Assembly (NCBI GenBank): GCA_904066235.2
Contig: CAJFCV020000005.1
Coordinates: 3,467,501 to 3,531,500, forward strand
DNA length: 64,000 bases
Source of the DNA: Bursaphelenchus xylophilus
Lineage: Eukaryota; Nematoda; Chromadorea; Rhabditida; Aphelenchoididae
Direction of reading: 5' to 3'
The position numbers and the translations under genes were made by a program. This document shows, in pieces, positions 24,301 through 34,431 of the stretch; positions within the stretch are counted from its first letter, which is position 1, and every line of letters starts with the position of its first letter. The notes beneath the pieces were generated by a model. The model had not been told where the DNA came from. It saw nothing but the letters and a program-made list of their open reading frames with translations, and ran no database searches.

Positions 24301-27300
24301 GATATTTGCTTTTGATTGGAGTTTTGATTGATTTTTAGGCAATTTTTGGTGTTTTGGGATATTATACTAGACAAAACTGATATTTTTAGCTGGATTCGAC
24401 AAAAATTTCATCGAAAAGGAGGCCAGTAGGTCATGAAGAAGCTGGAAGCAGCCGAAGGACCTCAAATGACCCAGTGAACACCCCAAAAACTCGAAGATCG
24501 ACTATATCTACTATGAATCGACTTGATTTTGAAGAGAACTTGGCGTATGATGTCGTGCAAAAAGAAATTTCGCCAAGCACAATGAGAACGAAGACGATAG
24601 AACGCTATCAAGTCAAAAAATCGCAAGGAACCTCGAAGAATGACGATGAAAATGATTGTTTTATCCAAGAGCAGGTCATGGATAATATAACAGATCGGAG
24701 AACAGAGGCTGTAGATAAGGGAAGGCATGGAGAATTGAGCGAGAACAGCTTCAAGACCCCAGAAACACGGCGAACGGCGGAAATGGACGTGGATTTGTTG
24801 TTGTCCATGAAGATTTTGAAGAAGAACAATATCACTCCAATGCCGAATTATAAAGCCATGTCGGAGAGTGAATTGAATGTAAGAAGGGGTAATAAGGCAT
24901 GGGGTTTGAGAATATCAGGGTTAAAAGAGGCATAGGGTTGATTATATGGGATTTTTAGACGACTTTTGTAGATTTGGGATCTAAAATAAGGTAAATTTTG
25001 TCAAAATTTGTGATTTTTTACGGCTTGATGGAAAAATCTAGTTGATTTTAGATTCCATGAAGTGTTTGTGATCTATAACTTTGATTTGTAAAGAAAATTG
25101 CTGCAGTAGACTATCAATTTTGCCTTTTGGATATTGAGTTAGGCTATGATAAAGTTTGGATCAGAAATTTTGATTGATCGTGGAATTCCGGGTGAATTTG
25201 GTGCTAACAACACCAGTAGGGTCTAATCTTTTTGTTTTTGAAAATAACTGCGGTTTTATGAGAAAATCGGATTAGAAGGATGTTGCACTTGACATTAGTA
25301 ATGATTTGTACCATACAGAATGGGTGATGTTATTTATGTGTGTGAATTTGTGCTAAAAGGGATGTTTGTGATCTAAATTTATTGTTGAGAAAGAGTCGTT
25401 TTTTATGAGCCCAAAATTTTGTCAGTTGTATGTTATTTTAGACATTTATATCCAAAAATTTTATGGAACTGGGACGATCGGGGAAAAAGACGATTGGGGA
25501 AACCGAAAAGTATTATTTTTCTTCGATGCAAGTCGAAATTGGGATAATCGAGGGTGATGATTTCGAAAATGACATTTTTTTATCTTTACTTTTTTCCTTA
25601 AAAGACGATTTTTGGCTCGCTGCGTCAGCCAATACGAGGGGCCGGACATTCAAAAATTTTTTTTTTGAGTTTTTTGCCCTAAAATGTTGGTATAGGTCAC
25701 AAAAACAAATTCCCAAAATTTTTTTGCCCAGTGATGCCCGGAAGGTAGAAATTTGCATACGGTTATAATCGTCCTTCTGAGCTCTGCTGTTGCCGTCGCA
25801 ATAAAGACAACTTGACGAAACCGACCCCGCATGGGTTTTGGCGGACGGCGAATTCAAAAATCGCAATTTAAAGTTCGTAGGATTACTGTAACATACAGTT
25901 TTTGACCTTCGGTCGATAAAAATCGACCGTATCTCCTTCAAATCAAAAATCCCACAAGATTTTATTGCAGATTCGGAATCAGCGTAAAATTCTGGTCTAG
26001 AAACATGTAATTTGCATCCTTGATTCCGTGGCAGATAAATCATGGCGCAGTGGGTTTTGACGAAAACTAGTAATCTGACGACCCTGGTTCGATCCCCGCT
26101 GGAGACAAATCTTGTAAAAAATGTGAAAATGACATTTAATGGAATTATGAGGGTTATATGAGCAACGCTGAGTATTTTTAGACATCAATGAAACATGAAT
26201 TTGAGGTTAGAACAGGGTTTATATTATTTTAGTCTCGGAATCCGTGAAAAATAAAACTGCTTCAAACGGCCTGAAATTGATAACACCTATTCTAGGCCTA
26301 ATTCTTAGAAACTTTTACGTTAACTTTTTTTTTGTTAGATTACTGTAACGTGGATTACGGTAACATAAAGCCCAATTTTGTTTTTTCATACCACAAGGCG
26401 CAGAGCCATCGGAATATCACGAAGATTGTAGGAATGGTTAAGAACGAGTGGGTTTGCGCATTAATAGTTCGTTTATGGCCGTACGTTTTAAAATACCTGA
26501 GTTATCTAACACAATATCACCAATGGATGGTGCGATTAATTCGGACTGAAAATGAGTTAGAATTGCATTTTAAATATGAGGCATGCCCGCTTTCTGCCGT
26601 TTGAATAGCATAGCCAAAAAAATTTTTTAATTTTGTGCGAAAATTTTGAAGAAATCGCCTTTAAGGAGGCCGAGCTTTTTGCTGCCGTAATCCACGTTAC
26701 AGTAATCTAACAAAAACCAGTTAACTTAAAAGTTTCTAAGAATTAGGCCTAGAATAGGTGTTATCAATTTCAGGCCGTTTGAAGCAGTTTTATTTTTCAC
26801 GGATTCCGAGACTAAAATAATATAAACCCTGTTCTAACCTCAAATTCATGTTCCATTGATGTCTAAAAATACTCAGCGTTGGTCATATAACCCTCATAAT
26901 TCCATTAAATGTCATTTTCACATTTTTTACAAGATTTGTCTCCAGCGGGGATCGAACCAGGGTCGTCAGATTACTAGTTTTCGTCAAAACCCACTGCGCC
27001 ATGATTTATCTGCCACGGAATCAAGGATGCAAATTACATGTTTCTAGACCAGAATTTTACGCTGATTCCGAATCTGCAATAAAATCTTGTGGGATTTTTG
27101 ATTTGAAGGAGATACGGTCGATTTTTATCGACCGAAGGTCAAAAACTGTATGTTACAGTAATCCTACGAACTTTAAATTGCGATTTTTGAATTCGCCGTC
27201 CGCCAAAACCCATGCGGGGTCGGTTTCGTCAAGTTGTCTTTATTGCGACGGCAACAGCAGAGCTCAGAAGGACGATTATAACCGTATGCAAATTTCTACC

Positions 27301-29117
27301 TTCCGGGCATCACTGGGCAAAAAAATTTTGGGAATTTGTTTTTGTGACTTATACCAACATTTTAGGCCAAAAAACTCAAAAAAAAATTTTTTGAATGTCC
27401 CCGGCTGACGCAGCGAGCCAAAAATCGTCTTTTAAGTAGTACTGTAAAGTAGAAATTTTTTGATTTTTTCTTGATAAATACTCGATTTGGGGGTTTCGAT
27501 GGTGCTGCTTTCAAATCAGAAAAAATGAATAAGATTTTCGAAATCAGCACCATCGAAATCCCACAAACATAAGTATTTGTGAAAAAAATTCAAAAAATTA
27601 CTATTATACTTTACAGTACTACTAAAAGAAAAAAGTAAAGATTGAAAAAATGAATGTCATTTTCGAAATCAGCACCCTCGATTATCCTAATTTCGACATT
27701 TCCATCGAAGAAAAATAATACTTTTCGGTTTCCCCAAACGTCCTTTTCCCCGATCGTCCCAGTTCCATTAAATTTTTTGGATAAAAATGTCTAAAACCAC
27801 ATTCAACTGACAAAGTTTTGGGCGCAGAAAGAACAACTCTTTCTAAACAATAAATTTCGACCAGAAACATCGCTTTTAGCATAAATTCATAAACATAAAT
27901 AACATCACTCATTCTGTATGGTACAAATCATTACTAATGTCAAGTGCAACATCCTTCTAATCCGATTTTCTCCATAACCGCAGTTATTTTCAAAAACAAA
28001 AAGATTAGACCCCACTGCAGTTTTTAATACCAAATTCACCCACAATTCTACGATCAATCAAAAATTCTGATCCAAACTTTGTCATAGCCTAACTCAATAT
28101 CCAAAACGCAAAAACTGATAGTCCACCGCAGTAATTTCCTTTCCAAATCAAAACTTTATACCACAAACACTTCATGGAATCTAAAAGGAACTAAAATGAA
28201 CATTACTCATATCAAGTGCACCATCCTTCTAATCGTCCATCTCCGAAATTTTATGTCTTTGGTTTTAAAATAATGAAGGCTTGAATGATTATCAATATTT
28301 TCAGCAATGCCTGGACGCCATTGGAATCCGACCAATGGGAAAGAAGCGGGCCATCGAACTCCTCACCCAAGCCTTTGATTTTACCCATCCCTCGTCTGAT
28401 TATGGAACCCCAACCAAAGCTGATGTCTTCAAACGAATGCAGGCTGTAGAACAAGCCAAGCAAGAGAAATTGGCAAAGAAAAAAGCGCCGAAAATGAAAT
28501 TCCCAGCGAATTCAGCGACAACTTCGGTAAATCCGACGATTTCATCGACGGAACCCTCGGTTGATGAGGTTTTCACGAACCCAGCGAACGATCGAAAGAG
28601 GGATGTGAATGATTTGGCGAAGATTTTCTTGGATTGGCTGCGAAAAGAGGAGAATTCGGAGGTTTATAATCAACTGCTCACCTTGAACACGATTTTGTTT
28701 GTAAGTTTGGGAAAGTTTGAAAATTTTGATTGGAGTTTTTGGTGGGAACTTGTTGAAGATGGATTTTTATGAGAGATGGAGGACTTTTTTTTATTTTTGA
28801 GGTGATTGGACAGTAAATTCGAGGGGTGAAACACGGAATTTGGAGGGAAAGGCTTTGTGTCATGTGTTTCTCTGAGATCAAAGTTGTTAAAAAAAGTTGT
28901 AAAATACGATAGGTCTCGTGTAAATTTTCAAACGATAAAATTAATTTTGCCATATACATTATTTATACAAAGTAGTCGACCATTTCAGGATGATTTACTC
29001 TACAAATTCGCTCCAGTAATGTCCGAACAGCGGATTGCGAAAAGCGCTTTCCTCAAGGTCCTGGATCGTCTGCATATCACATATTCGGATCGAAAACAGA
29101 ATGGACGGCATTATTAA
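21334..29117 (+). CDS. SLX4: SLX4 structure-specific endonuclease scaffold (HIM-18 type)
   Basis: Exons 21334-21543, 21742-21869, 22758-22874, 22957-23152, 23188-24297, 24390-24878, 28305-28700 and 28989-29117 give 924 aa. SLX4 assembles SLX1, XPF and MUS81 nucleases for Holliday-junction and crosslink repair in the nucleus. The domain order matches: two UBZ4 fingers (C14, C17, H32, C36 and C59, C62, H75, C79), a BTB domain from about 218 to 330 (with AHSFILTYRS), a long acidic linker, and a C-terminal SAP plus SLX1-binding domain from about 745 (LDAIGIRPMGKKRAIELL, then the last 42 residues). Introns are extreme in range: 35 nt at 23153-23187 and 3.4 kb at 24879-28304. The large intron holds a giant inverted repeat and intron 2 an 852-bp element. 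Both exons around the large intron keep frame. Confidence 0.85.
21898..22749. mobile_element. TA-flanked inverted-repeat element in SLX4 intron 2
   Basis: The 852-bp element starts CAGGGTGTTTCAAG and ends CTTGAAACACCCTG, with TA on both sides (21896-21897 and 22750-22751), as Tc1/mariner-type transposons leave. The terminal inverted repeats are very long, around 200 bp, with few differences. The interior has no credible transposase; frames in the arms are mirror images of each other. One GCACTGTGC lies in the interior near 22440. Confidence 0.88.
26041..26110 (+). repeat. tRNA-derived (SINE-like) segment, left arm
   Basis: TGGCGCAGTGG at 26043-26053 matches a pol III A box and GGTTCGATCCC at 26086-26096 matches a B box, 33 nt apart, as in tRNA-derived SINEs. 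A proper cloverleaf cannot be drawn because the T stem does not pair, so it is not called a tRNA gene. Confidence 0.6.
26941..27003 (-). repeat. tRNA-derived (SINE-like) segment, right arm
   Basis: Mirror copy of the segment in the left arm: B box complement at 26948-26958 and A box complement at 26991-27001. Because it lies in the inverted repeat, its orientation opposes the left copy. Confidence 0.6.
27435..27623. mobile_element. 189-bp MITE inserted in the right arm of the giant repeat
   Basis: The segment starts AGTAGTACTGTAAAGTA and ends TACTTTACAGTACTACT and is missing from the equivalent place in the left arm (near 25600), which reads straight through. The interior is itself palindromic around TTCGATGGTGCTG. 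A related element lies in the phosphatase intron, where it is split by GCACNGTGC elements (left part about 39300-39440, right part about 40475-40545). Confidence 0.82.
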
Positions 29118-29481
29118 GTCAATGGAAATTATAAATATTCATTTTATATCGTTTGTGAATTAAACGAACAGTAAAAAAAGGTGTATTATATATAGGTTTA
29201 ACGTAGATTTTTTATGTCGTTTTGAGGTTATTTTTGTAGAACGAACCTTGGAAATTAATCGTGCGGATGTTTTAATCGTATTTTACCCCATGAAGAGAAC
29301 ACTTGACACATTTTGGGTCAAGTGTTTCTCTTGGCGAAAAAGGCTCTGGAATTAGAAATTTTATTCACAGAACTGAAAAATGCAGTATTTATTAGACTAG
29401 CACAACTGCTTTTGCCGATTTTAGAGTTAGTTTGGGGATATCTGGACGAAATAATATTACTCTAGACATCAATTTAAAATT
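29118..29481. other. Convergent spacer between SLX4 and lysozyme, with hairpin
   Basis: No gene seen. An inverted repeat GAACACTTGAC ... GTCAAGTGTTTC spans about 29297-29333 with a short loop. The core ACACTTGAC is the word that recurs in many introns of the window. It might act as a 3' processing or terminator hairpin for the two convergent genes, but this is inference. Confidence 0.45.
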
Positions 29482-30692
29482 CTATTTATTTACAGTGAAA
29501 TTGGCGCCAAATCCTAGTGGAATTCCACTAAAATTACCCTGTAGATTATGGGGATATATATTTTTGTACACATTCCGGTTTATGAGCACTCCACATACTG
29601 TTTCTTGAGATCCAAATTGCTTTATCAACGGTTTGACGAACGGCCCAATCGGGCGAAAATCTTCGAAATCTTTCTCCGATTCTCCCTGCACTCCTCGACC
29701 GAGCTGATTCCAATACCAAATATCTTCAACGTCTTGGATTTTTGTGGTATTAACGGTGATTAAATTGTAGTCATACCAGCTGGTAAAGAGGCCAACTTTG
29801 ACCTTTCGATACTGAAAATGTGGGTAAAATACGGAACTCGTATCGAATATGAGTGTTTCTTATGGCCAATATAACCTTATTTGGTCATATAGAGCAAAAT
29901 ATTACATATTTTTTTCAGTTTTTGAAAATTTTGAGATATTGATTTTAGTCCCGACACGAAAACTTTCAAATCGAAAACTTAAAATAAGGTCTAAAAACTC
30001 ACCCAAGAAGCCTTCACAAAATCCGTGATGTATTTCACATTTATTTCCTCATGATATTCCCAGTTGATTGGGTCCGTTACTTGAAGCCAGACTCGGTCCA
30101 AATTCATGTTGTTGTCTCGCGCAAACCAGTACATTTTCTCAAATTCCTGGTCACCCAATCGGAAAACATCGAAAGTATGGGTGATATAGACTTCAAATGG
30201 GAGATTGGCTGGAAAAATTTGTTGTTTTAAATACGAAAATATTCGAGTTTTGGGTATTATATTGTAGTAGGTGACTAGGGCTAAAAAACGTGGGTAACCC
30301 AATAAGTAGCATTCGTAATTAGTCTAAATTTTGCATGGTATCGCCAAATAGATTGTAGATAAACCTCTGAAAATTTTGGACGTCTATCTTACCGTACATC
30401 TGAGATATAACCAATTTTTTACATTTTGGTCTAGATGTCTAGGACAATATAAAAAATCCCATTTTTAGTCACCCCACATACCATAATACGCATTTAAAGC
30501 ATTTTTCATTCCAATTTTGTCTCCCTTATCGTCGCCATATATCCGGAAGATCGCAGTTTTATATCCCTTTTCGATTAGACACCTCAAATTTCCCCCATTC
30601 ACAGGTTCTGAAGTGTCAAATGCCAGCGAAAAGTCATCGCTTTTTGCAGCCCAAAATTTCAGAAAAATGAAAATAATCCAAATTCTAAACAT
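29482..30692 (-). CDS. GH25-type lysozyme (nematode LYS family)
   Basis: Reading on the minus strand, exons 30692-30482, 30208-30003 and 29811-29482 give 248 aa. The protein begins with a signal peptide (FRIWIIFIFLKFWAA) and then LAFDTSEP, the GH25-like first strand with the catalytic Asp, followed by GYKTAIFRIYG. These match the Entamoeba/nematode lys-type glycosidases, secreted enzymes that cleave bacterial peptidoglycan in the gut and serve digestion and immunity. The usual length is 220-300 aa. The C-terminal exon contains an IEDIWYW-like segment and a final glycine/asparagine-rich tail. The family call rests on remembered motifs and overall layout. Confidence 0.72.
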
Positions 30693-31088
30693 TTTTGAGA
30701 ATTTCGTCCATTAAAATAATTTTAAAAACATCTTTTTATATGTAATTTTCGTATCTAAATTCGGGCTTATCAATGAAGGATTAGGAAAAAACGTGATCTT
30801 CGTGGAACAAGTGTGGTTCTTATCAAGCTTCTTACTTGATTATTCTATGATCATCGAAAGTACAGGCTGAATTAAGATTCATCGCTGAATTTTTGCAAAT
30901 TTATTACATAAACCATCAAAAAAAATAAAAAAAAATAACGAATAACAAGTCAAAAAGCATGAGGATCAAACAAAAACGTCCTAAATATGTATCAGTCTGA
31001 AATCAAAATAGTTTTCCCAGTATTTTTAACCAGTAATCCATTCAAAAATCAGACAATTTTTTCAAAAATCATCCAAAATCCCTATTTT
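30693..31088. other. Spacer between lysozyme and uS5m
   Basis: About 400 bp of AT-rich sequence with no coding exon seen. It should hold the lysozyme promoter and the 3' UTR of the ribosomal protein gene upstream on the same strand. Confidence 0.4.
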
Positions 31089-33826
31089 TTACTCTTTCTT
31101 CGGAATCACGGCTGAGAGACCGATGCCCTGAGGAATTGGGACGACTCCATTGATGGCCTTTTCGTTCCATCTAGCCGCATATTCATGACGGTTGTCTCGA
31201 GTCCAGCGCTCTACAAATCCATCGGCCATTAAACGCACCTGGACATTCTCCATGTTTCGGAATGGATGTTTGCGCCATTCGGCGAGGAGATGACCTGAAA
31301 AATGTGTTTTGTATTACTCTATAGGTCATTGCATATCATTCTCTACACCGTTTCTATACAGCTTCTTTTATTTTCGGTCAATTATATTACACTTGACATC
31401 TGATGTTCAAGTGTAATATAGAGCCTACCATACTTCATAGTTTAGTTTTATACCGTGAATATAACCTCTAAAAAGACGTACTGATCACTTTTGACACCGA
31501 GCTTACTGTTTTCCCGCTTTATATTACACTTGACATCTGATAGGCAAGTGTAACATAGAGCCCACCATATTTCATAGTTTGGTTTTATACCTCGAATACA
31601 AATACTAGGCCTCTAAAAAGACGTACTGACAACTTTTGACACCGAATTTACTATTTTCCCGCTTTATATTACACTTGACATCTGATAGGCAAGTGTAACA
31701 TAGAGCCCACCATATTTCATAGTTTGGTTTTATACCTCGAATACAAATACTAGGCCTCTAAAAAGACGTACTGACAACTTTTGACACCGAATTTACTATT
31801 TTCCCGCTTTATATTACACTTGACATCTGATGGGTCAAGTGTAATATAGAGCCCACCATGTTTCATAGTTTGGGTTCATAACTTGAATATAAGTACTAGA
31901 CCTCTAAAAAGACGCATTGTTCACTTTTGACACCGAATTTACTGTTTTCCCGCTTTATATTAACACTTGACATCTGATAGTCAAGTGTAAGATAATTAAC
32001 AAATCTCCTCTTCCCAGGGCTTTACAATCGCCGTCAACTCAATATTAGACCTTAGAAAACTCAACAGGTCATCTTCCCACATATTGCTCATTGTTTTTCT
32101 CAACTTCTTCCCATCTGACATCTGATACCTAGTACAACATAAAGAAACGTCCATAACTCAACAAAGCTTTCTCCATATAATCCAAATTCACTATAACTAT
32201 CATCACCACTCTATTCTATTCTCCTTTTCCAATCACCAATCACAAATTTCCCTTACCTGGTAAGTTGGCATAGAACGGTTTTGGTTTTTCCTTGTACAAC
32301 GGCTGTCTTCCCTCGCCATAAAAGTCGTCCAGATTCAATCTCTCAATCGGCAACAAATCCTCATCGCTTCTCAGGGGGGTATCGATTGGGGATGCCACAA
32401 TTTTCGGGAAATAATTTCTGTTTGGGTCCAATTCCACCACATGGAGACCTTTTCTTTCAGCCAATTGTTGATGAGTTTCTTGGTTTTGAAGGCCAGTGAC
32501 GAATGCGTGAGTCAATGCGAGGTAATTCCTAGTGTTTCCTTCTACTTTCACGTACAAATCTTTGATTCCAATGGCCTGAAAGATCAATTTGTACTTTTTG
32601 ATAATACCCCTATCTAGTGTAATATAAAATCCTATCAAATCAAGCCCTAAATAAAAACTAAATACCCTCAAACCAGTTTCTCTTACCTCACAAATCTTCT
32701 GGAGTCTCGGATGGCACACTAATCCGAAGCCTTTTGGCCTTCTTTGCGCAAAAATTCGAGTATTTCGACATTCCGCGTAAAAGTCCTGATAGATCGTTCG
32801 GCCTTCCAATAACTCGACGTAGAACAACTTCCTCGACGCGATTCCCATTCCCTTGATTACAGCGTTCATCGATCTTTTTAGGCCGGCTTTTCCAACCGCG
32901 TAGCCGGCCAGGCCTTTTCCATTTCCGACGAAAACGAGGGCATTCATTGTATGGACACGGCCGAAAATTTTGGTCATATTCGAGGTTCGTTTGATCTGGA
33001 ACAGGAAATTATAGTCCTCATATACCCTATAAGCCTTAAATTTTCAAACCAAGTCAAAGAAAACCAAGTCCAAGCTTCCATTTTCGAAAATTTTATATTA
33101 TCCATGACACCTCTACTCACCTCCAAAACATAGGTCTGGAAGTCGTCGAAAGACACATCTCCGACTGGAGGCATTGATCCTAACTTCTGTCCTTCAATTC
33201 TGCCCCCACTGAATCCTCTTTCGAGTGGATGAAGCTTTTCTCGGACTCTTCTTTTCTTCGTTTTTCCTTTGGCTTCCAGTTTGTCATGGATCATATCAAC
33301 CTGTGCCTTCAATTCGTCTTCCGTTTGCTCTTCCACGGCCACTGGTTCGATGGATGCGGGATCATCAAAGCGGATGGGTTCATTCAGACCGGGGTATTTG
33401 ATTTTTAAGGGACCTGAAATTCGAATTATATTATACTTGACATTGATGTTCAAGACGACTATTTAACAGTTTGAAACTGGATTAAATTAAATAAACCCTC
33501 TATAAAACCTTCTTCAAAGTCCCGTACAATCTTTTCCATCCACCCTCTACCCAAAAAAACTCAAAAAACCCTATGAAAGCAAGACTTGACCGTTTGAGTC
33601 AACTCTTTCTCTATCACAAAACTCCTATGTACCCGTTGAACTTACTGGCTCCGATTCTGTAGAACTGTTCCAAGGCTCGAATAGGCTGTCTTGTGGTCTG
33701 ACGTCCCTTCTTTTGACCGGCTTTCGACACAGATGTGATTGTTTTCCAAAGCCTTCGCCCCGTATAACGCGAAAAGAAGTTGACCGTGTTCGAACGGACC
33801 TGCTGGAATGGGACCAACGACGCCAT
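31089..33826 (-). CDS. mrps-5: Mitochondrial small-subunit ribosomal protein uS5m
   Basis: Exons 33826-33646, 33413-33121, 32995-32687, 32575-32257 and 31294-31089 give 435 aa; human MRPS5 is 430 aa. The protein is part of the mitochondrial 28S subunit near the decoding centre. The S5 hallmark is VFVGNGKGLAGYAVGKA, followed by RRPKGFGLVCHP, GIKDLYVKVEG and NQETHQQLAERKGLHVVE, all typical of the mitochondrial version. The N-terminus (MASLVPFQQVRSNTVNFFSR) has arginines, no acid and suits a mitochondrial presequence. A TTTCTAG acceptor lies 6 nt upstream of the ATG without a visible donor, so it is a likely spliced-leader site. Intron 4 is filled by a 145-bp tandem repeat. Lowering mrps-5 in C. 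elegans lengthens life, by published work. Confidence 0.92.
31375..31995. repeat. ~145-bp tandem repeat with hairpin in every unit, uS5m intron 4
   Basis: ACTTGACATC recurs at 31391, 31528, 31673, 31818 and 31965, periods 137, 145, 145 and 147. Each unit opens with TTACACTTG ... CAAGTGTAA, a 9-10 bp inverted repeat with a loop of about ten bases, then a shared block ending CGCTTTATA. Units two and three are nearly identical, while outer ones are diverged. Confidence 0.9.
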
Positions 33827-34431
33827 TGCTGGCTAGAAACAACAAAAAAATGCAAAATCAATCATCAGGCAACAAAAATAGCAAAAAAAATTATATTACC
33901 CATGTCAAGTATAACATCAGGTTGAAACCTGTGAAAAAAAAATAAAATCTCCTTCTTTTCATGCTTTATTTGGATCACAAATTCAATGACAAGATTTATC
34001 GACATGAATTCAATAAATTAACAGTGAAAATTACAACATAATCGGCATTTACAAATCGACCCGGAAATGGAAAAAAAAAATTCGGTGAAAATAAGTTGAA
34101 TTACATTTTATGAAGCGTCTAAGCTTTCAGTTGGTCTAGTATATCATCTGGTAAGTGAGTTTCTCTCACACTGGGAGTATAATTTCCAGAAATTCCAAAA
34201 TTTCCTCTAGGACCTACTGCAATGTGAAAAACCCCAAAAAATCGACCAAGAATAGTAAAATTAATATAAAAACTGTGGCTGACAGAGTAAACAGACCATG
34301 GGCATCCCTTAGCCTACAGAGTGTCTACTTTTACTACTCAATAAACGCGTCTATAAACCAAGAATTGATCTTAATCCATCTAAAAAATATATTATTTATA
34401 AATTACGACCCTCTACTCCAAGCTTCATATT
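33827..34431. other. Spacer between uS5m and SEL1L
   Basis: About 600 bp with no exon that I can support. The word GTCAAGTATAA appears near 33904 and GAGTCAACTCTTT just inside the uS5m gene. This should contain the uS5m promoter and the SEL1L 3' UTR. Confidence 0.4.

Larger units (their letters stand above)
25046..28187. repeat. Giant imperfect inverted repeat (3.1 kb) in SLX4 intron 6
   Basis: The left arm (25046-26360, about 1.3 kb) is matched in reverse complement by the right arm (26686-28187, about 1.5 kb) with a spacer of about 325 bp. Outer ends read TTTTAGATTCCATGAAG and its complement; inner ends read TAACGTGGATTACGG and its complement. Identity by eye is high in the inner kilobase and lower towards the outside. 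The extra length of the right arm is mainly one 189-bp insertion. Long open frames in the arms are mirrored on both sides and resemble no family I know. The whole intron transcript could fold into a kilobase-scale hairpin. Confidence 0.93.

Noticed and set aside
24674..24692. GTCATGGATAATATA word in SLX4 exon 6 as a further member of the intronic motif
   Set aside because: It encodes in-frame residues (QVMDNIT) of the linker and is a single exonic case; treated as coincidence.
26041..26110. Functional tRNA gene
   Set aside because: A and B boxes are present, but T and acceptor stems do not pair, and the copy is duplicated within a larger repeat, so it is a tRNA-derived repeat.
25513..27408. 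Long open frames (135-176 codons) in both arms of the giant inverted repeat
   Set aside because: They are mirror copies, have no recognised domain, and lie within an intron of a well-supported gene. They could be remnants of an element gene, but nothing supports function.
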